From: Caldilineaceae bacterium
Lineage (GTDB): Bacteria; Chloroflexota; Anaerolineae; Caldilineales; Caldilineaceae
NCBI GenBank assembly: GCA_023384495.1
Contig: JAHDWG010000003.1
Span: 1 to 33,973 of the forward strand
Length of the DNA stretch: 33,973 nucleotides
Direction of reading: 5' to 3'
Shown here: positions 16,765 to 24,563 of the stretch, piece after piece
How the letters are laid out: the number at the start of each line of letters is the position of its first letter
Position numbering within the stretch: the first letter of the stretch is position 1
The notes under the pieces: model-generated
The model's database searches: none
What the model was told of the DNA's origin: nothing
What the model saw: only the letters and a program-made list of their open reading frames with translations
Made by a program: the position numbers and the translations under genes

Positions 16765-18225
16765 GTGCGGAGCCTGTTCGTTTCGATCTTTTGCACACGC
16801 TTGAGGTGTTCTTTGTACGATTATTCCCTGCCCAATGGCCTGCCGAGCGGCAGCCGCGCCGTATGGAGTCGATTGCCCCTCTTCCCGCTGGTGGATGGGC
16901 CATTGACGCCCTTCAGTTACAGCCTACTGGCGGAAATTGCCGGGCGCGCCTGGTATCAATACTTCGACCGGCTGGGATTTGACCCCATGCCACGGGCGCG
17001 GGTGTTGCGCCTGCATAAAGGCTGGGCCTATATCAACCTGACCCTTTCGGCCCAACGTGACGTGGAGGGTGCAGCGGTAGCGCCACCGACGCTGCGGGTC
17101 GATGGGCAGCCATTTCCCATTTGCAAGTGGGAGAAGCCGGGGTTGCTGGCTGGCCTCAAATTTTCGCTGGCGCAAGGGCGCATCGACGCGCTGCTCAAAT
17201 CGCTGGCCGGCGAGATCGACGAGGTCACGGCGCGGGCGCAAGCGTGGTATGCCAAGGTCGCCGAGCTACGGTGGACACAAGCTGAGGTGCTCCAGATCAT
17301 GGAAGAGATCGAGCACATTGGCGTCCCCAGCTTTCTGGCCTTTTTTGCCGCCGGGCACAACCTGACATTGGCCTACAACCGGCTCATCCAACTCAGCAGC
17401 GAAAGCAGCGGCCAGCCCGCAACCGCCACGCTCATCGACGCTGCGGTAGGCGACCCTGGCAACGGGATCGAACAGACCGTACACAACGAGTTGATGCGCA
17501 TCGGTCAGGCCATAGCAGACAAGGCGGCGTTGCGCGCCTGGCTCACCCAAGGTGACCTGGCCGACTGGATGCAGCGCATACCCGACCCCGCGCTGCTCGT
17601 TTCGTTGCAGACATTTCTTGCGACCCACGGCCATCGCTGTCGTGGTGAGGGTGAAACACAGCGACCGCGCTGGGTCGACGACCCGTCGCCGCTGTTTTTT
17701 GCCGTGCTGGCCGCCGCCGAGGGCCACCTACAACCCATCCGGGCGCAACCGGCCCAACCAGACCACTTGTTGGAGACAATCTCGCCCAACCGGCGCAAAG
17801 AGGCGCAACAATGGCTGCAAAAGATCGAACCGCTGCGCCGGTTGCGCAGCCAGGCCCTACACGCCTTTGCCTATGTGCTGGCCGGCGCGCGACGCTGGGC
17901 CCTGGCCGCCGCCCGCGACGCGATGGTCGATGAACGATTGTTGCAGCTTGACGACGCATTCTTCTTTGAGCTTGAACAGCTCAAAGAGATGATGACGGGC
18001 GAGTGGAACATCAGCTCTCGGCGCGAGATCCAATCAACGGCCCGCAAACGCCGCGCCGAGTATGCGCAGTGGCTCGACGCACAGCCGTCGGATCTGCTCG
18101 TTGGCGAAAGCGAGACGCTGCCAGTGCAACACGAGCCTCTTCCTTCGTTTGCAGCCGGCTTCGCAAATTTTACAACGATCGACTCGCTCGAGGCTCTGTG
18201 CGCACAGCCTATCAGCGCCCACTGA
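16765..18225 (+). CDS. Lone PEP-synthase/rifampicin-phosphotransferase linker-like protein
   Basis: Up to 486 residues from a GTG at 16765. A TTG at 16813 preceded by GAGGTG is also plausible, because similarity begins near there. The sequence resembles the central region of PEP-synthase-like multidomain enzymes: VWSRLPLFPLVDGPLTPFSY (the 'W.R.n.gE..PGplTPl..sl' pattern), LHKGWAYINLTL, then FLATHGHRCRGEGETQRPRW plus VDDPSPL (the 'YGHRgpgE.....PRW.edP' motif), and finally DDAFFFELEQLKEM. Neither the N-terminal ATP-grasp domain nor the C-terminal phosphohistidine swivelling domain (GG..SH.ai.AR) is present, so it cannot transfer phosphate alone by the known mechanism. It may be a split-enzyme subunit, a regulator or a relic, although the frame is intact and it has its own promoter. 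Confidence 0.75.
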   Translation: MRSLFVSIFCTRLRCSLYDYSLPNGLPSGSRAVWSRLPLFPLVDGPLTPFSYSLLAEIAGRAWYQYFDRLGFDPMPRARVLRLHKGWAYINLTLSAQRDVEGAAVAPPTLRVDGQPFPICKWEKPGLLAGLKFSLAQGRIDALLKSLAGEIDEVTARAQAWYAKVAELRWTQAEVLQIMEEIEHIGVPSFLAFFAAGHNLTLAYNRLIQLSSESSGQPATATLIDAAVGDPGNGIEQTVHNELMRIGQAIADKAALRAWLTQGDLADWMQRIPDPALLVSLQTFLATHGHRCRGEGETQRPRWVDDPSPLFFAVLAAAEGHLQPIRAQPAQPDHLLETISPNRRKEAQQWLQKIEPLRRLRSQALHAFAYVLAGARRWALAAARDAMVDERLLQLDDAFFFELEQLKEMMTGEWNISSRREIQSTARKRRAEYAQWLDAQPSDLLVGESETLPVQHEPLPSFAAGFANFTTIDSLEALCAQPISAH

Positions 18226-18259
18226 ATCGCTGCGAGTGCGATCTGGAGCGAGACACACT

Positions 18260-18287
18260 TTGGCCTCCGTATACCCTGTGGTAGATT
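18260..18287 (+). promoter_or_regulatory. Candidate promoter of the glycosylation locus
   Basis: TTGGCC (18260-18265) and TAGATT (18282-18287) with a 16-bp spacer, about 110 nt upstream of the GT2 start. Moderate matches only. The rest of the 172-bp gap shows no hairpin terminator for the upstream gene. Confidence 0.35.
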
Positions 18288-18397
18288 GAACACGAACAAG
18301 TATCTCAACATTACACGGAGGGCGGCGCTGTGTATCGATTCAACCAGATGAGCAACACTCGTTGGCGGCGTGATCGGTGTAAAGGGAGAAGGTTTTG

Positions 18398-19465
18398 ATG
18401 CAGGCTCAACTCGTGAGACCAACCGTCGTTGCCGGCAGCCCTGGCGAAGCCGGCCAACATGCCCGTGACAATGTGCCCGATGTCATGCCGTCGCCAGCGG
18501 CATATAGCGGAGCGCCCGCCATCTCTGTGGTCGTTCCGCTCTATAACGAAGAGGAAAGCATTGCCCACTTACGCCAGCAGTTGACCGAGGCGCTGGAGCA
18601 GTCGGGCTACAGCTTTGAGATGATCATTGTCGATGACGGCTCGCGCGACCGCAGCTTCGCCATGTTGCGCGACTGGGCGCTGGTCGACCCACGTGTGACG
18701 GTGGTGCGCTTCCGGCGCAACTTTGGGCAGACCGCAGCCTTCTCCGCCGGCTTCAACCAGGCGCGCGGCGAGGTGGTGGTCACCATGGACGCCGACCTGC
18801 AAAACGACCCCCTAGACATCCCCAAGCTGATGGCCAAGATCGAGGAAGGCTATGACATTGTCAGCGGCTGGCGCAAAGACCGCCAGGACCGCTTTCTCGA
18901 CCGCAAGCTGCCCTCCATGCTCGCCAACCGGCTCATCTCCAACGTGACCGATGTCAGGCTACATGACTACGGCTGCTCGCTCAAGGCCTACCGCCGCGAC
19001 GTGCTGCAACATGTGCGGCTCTACGGTGAGCTGCATCGCTTTATCCCCGCGCTGGCCAGCCAGGTGGGGGGCGCGGTCACCGAGGTGCCGGTCAACCATC
19101 GCTCGCGCCAGTTTGGCCGCTCAAAGTATGGCATCAGCCGCACGATCCGCGTCATGCTCGACCTGATCACCGTCTGGTTTCTGGGCGCCTACTCGACGCG
19201 CCCAATCCATGTCTTTGGCGCGTTCGGGTTGCTCTCGGCGTTTGGCGGCGTGCTGGCCGGCCTCTACCTCACCTACCACAAGCTGATCCTCGGCGAGAGC
19301 ATTGGGCAACGACCCCTGTTGCTGTTGGCTGTGCTGCTGGTGGTCATCGGCGTGCAACTGATCACCATGGGCCTGTTGGGCGAGATGGTGACGCGCACCT
19401 ACCACGAGAGCCAGGACAAGCCCATCTACATCGTGCGCGAAGTGGTCTCCAGCGCCAATCGATGA
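18398..19465 (+). CDS. GT2 polyprenyl-phosphate glycosyltransferase (DPM1/GtrB-like)
   Basis: 355 residues from the ATG at 18398, which has GGGAGAAGG just upstream; a TTG one codon earlier is possible. The GT-A domain (about 40-240) shows ISVVVPLYNEEESI, then MIIVDDGSRDRS (D79, D80), RRNFGQTAAFSAGF and TMDADLQNDP (131-133 DAD, metal/nucleotide binding), then GYDIVSGWRKDRQD. Two C-terminal transmembrane helices follow (about 245-270 and 285-312), as in GtrB/ArnC-type enzymes. Family members transfer a hexose (or aminoarabinose in ArnC) from a nucleotide to a polyprenyl phosphate at the inner leaflet. As the first gene before six GT-C enzymes it is the likely donor-lipid synthase for them. The sugar identity is not determined. 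Confidence 0.92.
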   Translation: MQAQLVRPTVVAGSPGEAGQHARDNVPDVMPSPAAYSGAPAISVVVPLYNEEESIAHLRQQLTEALEQSGYSFEMIIVDDGSRDRSFAMLRDWALVDPRVTVVRFRRNFGQTAAFSAGFNQARGEVVVTMDADLQNDPLDIPKLMAKIEEGYDIVSGWRKDRQDRFLDRKLPSMLANRLISNVTDVRLHDYGCSLKAYRRDVLQHVRLYGELHRFIPALASQVGGAVTEVPVNHRSRQFGRSKYGISRTIRVMLDLITVWFLGAYSTRPIHVFGAFGLLSAFGGVLAGLYLTYHKLILGESIGQRPLLLLAVLLVVIGVQLITMGLLGEMVTRTYHESQDKPIYIVREVVSSANR

Positions 19466-19487
19466 GGGCCAGCCGGGCGCGCCGCCA

Positions 19488-22001
19488 ATGACCACAGAAC
19501 CCATCGCCGCCCCCCTGGGCGGGGAGCGCCCCGCGCCGGCAACCGAGGGCGTCTCCCGCACCCAGACATGGGCAGCGGTCCTGGGCCTGGGGCTGATCAT
19601 GCTGGCCAATGTGGCGGGCAGCCTCTACTGGATCAGCCAGAATGTGGTGCTCATCGGCCACGACGCCAGCGAATACCTCTGGACGAGCATCGAGTATACC
19701 CGCTTTTTTACGCCGCTCTCACCCCAATCTCTCTTTCAGGGTTTCACCTTTCCCGCCTACCGGACGCCCGCCATCTACATCGCGGCCCAACCTTTCTATT
19801 GGTTCTTTGGCGTGGGAATGGACAGCGCTCAGTTGCTCAATGTGCTCTTTCTGGCGGTGGTGATCGGCCTGACCTATGCGCTGGGCCGCACCATGGCCGG
19901 GCGCGGAGTCAGCCTCTTTGCCGCGCTCTTGGTGGGCCTGCTGCCCATGACCACCGCCATGAGCCGGCTCTTTTACACCGAGATGCTGCTGACGGCTATG
20001 GTCGTCTTGAATCTGCTCGCCATGGTGAAAAGCCAGCGGTTCACACACCGAGGCTGGTCGCTGGTGTGGGGGGGCAGCCTGGGCGCGGGGCTGCTGGTCA
20101 AGTGGACAATGCCCATCTACCTTTGGCTGCCGCTGCTCTGGTGGGGCTGGCGCAGCGGCGTGCTGTGGGCGCATATGGATGCAGCGCGCCGCCCGGCCTT
20201 TCGCTGGCGGCGCGCGCTGGTCGCCATTGGCCTGGCCGCGCTGCTGAGCAGCGCCTGGTTTTGGCCCAACCGGTCTGCGGCGCAGCTCTTTCCTCTGGGC
20301 GACTGGCTCTGGCTGGGTTGGTTTGCGCTGGCGGCGCTGACGATCTACGCCCTGGCGCAGCCATCGACCCCGGTGAGCAACGGCTGGGGCGCGCTCTTGT
20401 TGGCATTGACGATGGCTAGCCTCTGGTATCTTCCTCACGCCAACATTGCGGCGCGGCTGCTCTACATCGACGAGGTGCGCGGGCAAGAAGATGTTGCGCC
20501 GCTGGCCGTGGGCAACGTCACGCGCTATTTCCGCTACTTTTACGAACATCATTTGGGGGCGCTGGCCTTTTGGGCGATCATGCCGGCGGCGTTGGCCCCA
20601 TGGGCGGCTGGCTGGCTGCGTCGTCGCTGGCTACGGCCCGGGGCCGCCATCCTATGGTTGAGTACGGGGGCGGCGATCTTTGTGCTTGTGCTGCTCCAAC
20701 AGCAAAACGCACGCAACCTGGCGCCGCTCTTGCCCGGGCTTGCCGTGCTGATGGCGATTGCGCTCTGGGCCTATCCTCGTCCGTTGCGGGTCAGCCTGGG
20801 CGCGGTCTGGCTGCTGGCGCTCGCCGTGCAGTGGGGCGTCTTTACCTTTGACCGTTGGTTCCCCCTCTATGAACATTACCCTGCGCTTTGGGTGCGCCCC
20901 GACTATTCGCAGCCGCCCAGCACAGGCCCCACCGACCCCGGCTATTGGGTCGGCCCGTCGCTGCTCGACGCCATCACCGCCGGGCGCGACGATCCACAGA
21001 GCCTGGGCGTGCTGGTCAACACCCACCAGGCGCATCGCGGCGTCTTCCGTTATCTGATCGCCGCTGACGGGCGCAAGGTGGGCGTGCGCGCCCTCACCAC
21101 CCAGGATGGCGCGACCTGGACCAACCTGCTGGCCTCGCAGTGGGTGCTGCTCAAGGATGGCGACAATCGCAATGTGGCCGGGCCGGGGCTGGCGCTGCTC
21201 GACCGAATTCAGAACGGCGACCCGCTCTTTGCCGCCCTCTACGGGCTGGTCGAACGCTATCCGCTGCCCGATGGCGACACGCTCTTTCTCTATCACCGAG
21301 AGGCCGGCCCCGGCTGGCCCGAGGCGGACCCAGAGCAGGCTGCCCGCGCCCAGGCGATTGCCGACGCAGTACGAGCAGCGTGGAGCGACCATGCCCAACT
21401 CGTCTACGGCTCACCCGAACTGGCCGTGTGGGTGGGGATGCACGACCCGGCGGCGGAACGGGTGACGGTGCTGCGCGACGCGTCCGCCCTGCCGGCTGGC
21501 CCGGTGGAAGCGGGCGCAACGGTGCTGGCGGTGGTCGATCCCACAACCGAGGCGCTGGAGCAGTGGCTGGACGAGCACACATACCGCGCCGCCACGGTGG
21601 GGGATGACGCGGCCGCGTTGGTGGTCTACGGCGCGCCGGCGGAGCCACTGGCAGCGCAACCGGTCAACGCCGCGTGGGGGGACGTCCGGCTGGCGACGCT
21701 GCACACGCAGGCAGCCACCCAGCCTGGCCATGTGCTGCCGGTGGAGGTGGAGTTTGCCGGTGCGATTGAGCCGGGGATCGGCGTTTCGCTCCGGTTGCTG
21801 GCTTCCGACGGCGCGGTGGTTGCGAGCAGCGACTTCCTGTTGCAACAGGCAGGCCGGCTGGGCCTGTTTGCGCCCCCGCAAGCGGCGCCGGGGGCGTATA
21901 CGCTTGCGATCATCCTCTATGACCGCGCCACCCTGGCCCCCATCGACGACGAACGCGGTCAAACGCCAACGCTGCTCGGAACGGTGCAGATTCTGCCATG
22001 A
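19488..22001 (+). CDS. GT-C (GT39/ArnT-like) membrane glycosyltransferase A
   Basis: 837 residues. After a cytosolic N-terminus, TM1 (about 27-48) leads to an outer loop with GHDASEY (57-63; D59 and E62), the usual site of the catalytic acid in PMT/ArnT enzymes. About ten further hydrophobic segments run to about residue 455. A soluble region follows (about 460-700, with YRYLIAADGRKVG-like alpha/beta sequence), then a C-terminal beta-sandwich (about 725-837: VRLATLHTQAATQPGHVLPV ... APGAYTLAIILYD). GT39-like enzymes transfer a sugar from a polyprenyl-phosphate sugar to an acceptor on the outer face. It starts 22 nt after the GT2 gene and overlaps the next gene by 4 nt (ATGA). Acceptor unknown. 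Confidence 0.88.
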   Translation: MTTEPIAAPLGGERPAPATEGVSRTQTWAAVLGLGLIMLANVAGSLYWISQNVVLIGHDASEYLWTSIEYTRFFTPLSPQSLFQGFTFPAYRTPAIYIAAQPFYWFFGVGMDSAQLLNVLFLAVVIGLTYALGRTMAGRGVSLFAALLVGLLPMTTAMSRLFYTEMLLTAMVVLNLLAMVKSQRFTHRGWSLVWGGSLGAGLLVKWTMPIYLWLPLLWWGWRSGVLWAHMDAARRPAFRWRRALVAIGLAALLSSAWFWPNRSAAQLFPLGDWLWLGWFALAALTIYALAQPSTPVSNGWGALLLALTMASLWYLPHANIAARLLYIDEVRGQEDVAPLAVGNVTRYFRYFYEHHLGALAFWAIMPAALAPWAAGWLRRRWLRPGAAILWLSTGAAIFVLVLLQQQNARNLAPLLPGLAVLMAIALWAYPRPLRVSLGAVWLLALAVQWGVFTFDRWFPLYEHYPALWVRPDYSQPPSTGPTDPGYWVGPSLLDAITAGRDDPQSLGVLVNTHQAHRGVFRYLIAADGRKVGVRALTTQDGATWTNLLASQWVLLKDGDNRNVAGPGLALLDRIQNGDPLFAALYGLVERYPLPDGDTLFLYHREAGPGWPEADPEQAARAQAIADAVRAAWSDHAQLVYGSPELAVWVGMHDPAAERVTVLRDASALPAGPVEAGATVLAVVDPTTEALEQWLDEHTYRAATVGDDAAALVVYGAPAEPLAAQPVNAAWGDVRLATLHTQAATQPGHVLPVEVEFAGAIEPGIGVSLRLLASDGAVVASSDFLLQQAGRLGLFAPPQAAPGAYTLAIILYDRATLAPIDDERGQTPTLLGTVQILP

Positions 22002-24562
22002 AGCCCGCCATGTTCATTCCAGCGATCCTGTTGGCCGCGGTGGCTGCCCACGCGCTGCTTTTCACGCCGGCGCCGCTGCTGGCGCAGAGTGTGGCTGCGC
22101 TTGTGTTGACCGGACTGTTGCCGGGCGCCCTCATTGTGGCGCTGCTGCTCAGCCGCTGCGACGCGCCACCGAGTCTGGCCGAGTTCTGGCTCTATGCGGT
22201 GGGCGTAGGCTATGCGGTGATGGTGGTGGGCGTGCTCTTGCTCAGCTATCTGCCCGGTGGGCTGGCGGGCTGGGTGGTGTTGTTCGGCTTTGACGCGCTG
22301 TTGATCGCATTGGCCGTGCTGTTTTGGTGGCGTGAACGGGGCGTCGACCGCGCCCTTACCCACGCCGGCAGCCCGCCCCGCCCGCTGGTGGTTGCAGGGC
22401 TGCTGGGTCTGCTGCTGGTCGCCGGGCTGTTGCGTTTTACCAACCTGGGCTACGCCGAGTTCCACGGCGACGAGGCGCGTGGCGTACTGCGCGCCGTTGC
22501 CGTCATCCAGGGCTACGAGGATGTGCTTCTGCTCCACAAGAAGGGCCCCACCGAGATCGTGTTGCCGGCGCTGCTGCTTGCGCTCACCGGCCACATCAAC
22601 GAGACGACGGCGCGGCTGCCGTTTGCGCTGGCGAATCTGGCCGCGCTGGGTGGGGTCTGGCTGCTGGGTAGCCGGCTCTTCACCCCCCTCGCCGGCTGGA
22701 TCGCAGCTTTCATTCTGGCGTTCGAGGGGCACCTGATTGCCTTTGCCCGCTTTGTGCAATATCAGAGTGTGGTGCTGCTGACTTCGGTGCTGGTCGCGCT
22801 GATCCTGGTGCGGGTCTGGCAGACGCCCAAAGCAGTGGGGCGTTACCTGACGCTGGCGGCGATCCTGTGGGCGGTGGGGCTGCTCTCGCACTATGACGCG
22901 CTGGCCACCGCCGCGCCCGTTGCGATGTTGAGCGGCGCCATCCTCTGGCAGGGGCGGATGGGGTGGCGGGCTCTGTTGCGGGCGGCGGCGCCGGCGGCGC
23001 TGGTGGGCGGCGTCATGCTCGCGGCGTTCTATATCCCCTATGTGTTGCATCCCAGCTTTGAATCGACGGCCACCTATCTGGTCGACCAACGGTTCGTGGC
23101 CGGGCAGCGCTTTCCATACAACAGCCTGCACGACATGATCCGCCGCAGCCTGGTCTATGATAGCCTCTACTATCTGCTTGCGTTGGCTGCAATGACCGCG
23201 CTGGCCCTGATTTCAGTCTACCGGCGCAACCTGGGGCGCGGATGGGGGCTGCTGGCGGGGATTGGGCTGGCGGCGCTGCTGGGGGTCACGCTCACGCAGA
23301 CCACCTGGCTGCGGCTGGGTGAACGGGACTACGCCGCGCTGCCCTTTGCCGTGGCATTTGTGGGCGTCTGGCTTGCTCCCCGTCTCTCGCTGCCCGAACG
23401 GCTGCTCTGGGTATGGTTTGGCGCGCTCATGTTGGCGACTGTCTTTGGCATGGCGTTGGCGCGTACCCACATTTACGTCTTTTTTGTCCCGTGGGCGCTG
23501 TTGATCGGCGGGTTGTTGGCGCATGGGTGGGCAAGGCTGCGGGCGGAGTTGGGGCAGCGGTTCGCATTCATCGCCGGCGCCGGGGGTGTGTTGGCCGTGA
23601 CGGTGGTCTTTGGCGTCTACGCACACGCCTATTTTGTGCGCGCGGATGTGGAGGTGCTCAACAGTTGGCCCGACCACGTTCCACCGGGCTACTGGACCCC
23701 CGCCTACACCAATGAAGTGGACAGCCTGTACGGCTTCCCACTCAACAATGGCTGGAAGGTGGTGGGCGCGCTCTATGGCGATGGTGTGGTGCAGGGCGCC
23801 TATGAGACGAACCAGCGCTATCTGTGGATTCCGCACTGGTATACCCAGGGCCAGCATCGCTGCGCCTCGACCGCGGCCTGGTATTTTTCCGTAGACAACC
23901 TGGAGCCGTGGTCGCTACGCAGTAGGGATGTGGCGGACCAGCTCAAGGAGCAAGGGTTTGCCCTGTGGGGGCAGGTGATGGTCAACGGCGCGGCGCGGCT
24001 GCGCATCTATCAGCAATTGCATGGCGGGCCACCCCCAGCCGTGCAGCACTTTGCGCTGGAGGAATACGAGGCGCGGTTTGACGAGGCGGCGCAGGCCCGG
24101 TTGCCGCTGATCTCGCCCATGGTCGAGGAGCCGGTGCGCAACCCGATCCAGATCAACTTTGGCAACGATGTCTGGCTCGAAGGGTACGCCATCGAGGGGA
24201 ACGAAGGGTTGCGCCCGGGCGATACGTTCCGGCTCACGCTCTATTGGCGGGCGCAGCGCAACGGGCTGCCCAATTACAAAGTCTTCAACCAGGCCTTTTA
24301 CGGTGACGGGGTGATGGTGGCGCAGAAAGACGCATTCCCTGTCTGTGATCGCGAACCGACCACGCTCTGGTATCCCGGTGAGCGTTTTGTGGATGTTCAC
24401 GACATTGCGGTGGCTGATGATGCGCCGCCGGGCGTCTACCCGCTCTTCACCGGCCTCTATGTGGAAGAGACCCTGGCCCGCGCCCCGGTTCTCGATGAGG
24501 CGGGCAACATCGTCGCCGACCACGTTCACCTGGCCGACCTGCACATTTTCGCGCCAGAGTAA
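21998..24562 (+). CDS. GT-C membrane glycosyltransferase, type 1, copy A
   Basis: 854 residues. An N-terminal module of about four helices (5-110, including VLTGLLPGALIV and LLLSYLPGGLAGW) precedes the GT39-like core. The core begins near 130, with the acidic motif FHGDEARG (D158, E159) followed by QGYEDVLLLHKKGPTEIVLP. After about ten helices (to about 545) comes a soluble domain with FPLNNGWKVVGALYGDGVVQ and WYTQGQHRC. It ends in a beta-sandwich: VWLEGYAIEGNEGLRPGDTF, LTLYWRAQ, then YGDGVMVAQKDAFPVC and GVYPLFTGLYVEE. The gene at 27303 is a clear paralogue over its whole length. It overlaps the upstream gene by 4 nt. Its stop lies 1 nt from the stop of the opposing gene at 24564. Confidence 0.88.
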   Translation: MKPAMFIPAILLAAVAAHALLFTPAPLLAQSVAALVLTGLLPGALIVALLLSRCDAPPSLAEFWLYAVGVGYAVMVVGVLLLSYLPGGLAGWVVLFGFDALLIALAVLFWWRERGVDRALTHAGSPPRPLVVAGLLGLLLVAGLLRFTNLGYAEFHGDEARGVLRAVAVIQGYEDVLLLHKKGPTEIVLPALLLALTGHINETTARLPFALANLAALGGVWLLGSRLFTPLAGWIAAFILAFEGHLIAFARFVQYQSVVLLTSVLVALILVRVWQTPKAVGRYLTLAAILWAVGLLSHYDALATAAPVAMLSGAILWQGRMGWRALLRAAAPAALVGGVMLAAFYIPYVLHPSFESTATYLVDQRFVAGQRFPYNSLHDMIRRSLVYDSLYYLLALAAMTALALISVYRRNLGRGWGLLAGIGLAALLGVTLTQTTWLRLGERDYAALPFAVAFVGVWLAPRLSLPERLLWVWFGALMLATVFGMALARTHIYVFFVPWALLIGGLLAHGWARLRAELGQRFAFIAGAGGVLAVTVVFGVYAHAYFVRADVEVLNSWPDHVPPGYWTPAYTNEVDSLYGFPLNNGWKVVGALYGDGVVQGAYETNQRYLWIPHWYTQGQHRCASTAAWYFSVDNLEPWSLRSRDVADQLKEQGFALWGQVMVNGAARLRIYQQLHGGPPPAVQHFALEEYEARFDEAAQARLPLISPMVEEPVRNPIQINFGNDVWLEGYAIEGNEGLRPGDTFRLTLYWRAQRNGLPNYKVFNQAFYGDGVMVAQKDAFPVCDREPTTLWYPGERFVDVHDIAVADDAPPGVYPLFTGLYVEETLARAPVLDEAGNIVADHVHLADLHIFAPE

Positions 24563-24563
24563 G

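Noticed and set aside
21959-23131. 390-codon minus-strand open frame
   Set aside because: Antisense to two GT-C genes, dominated by Q, H and R; shadow of high-GC coding sequence.
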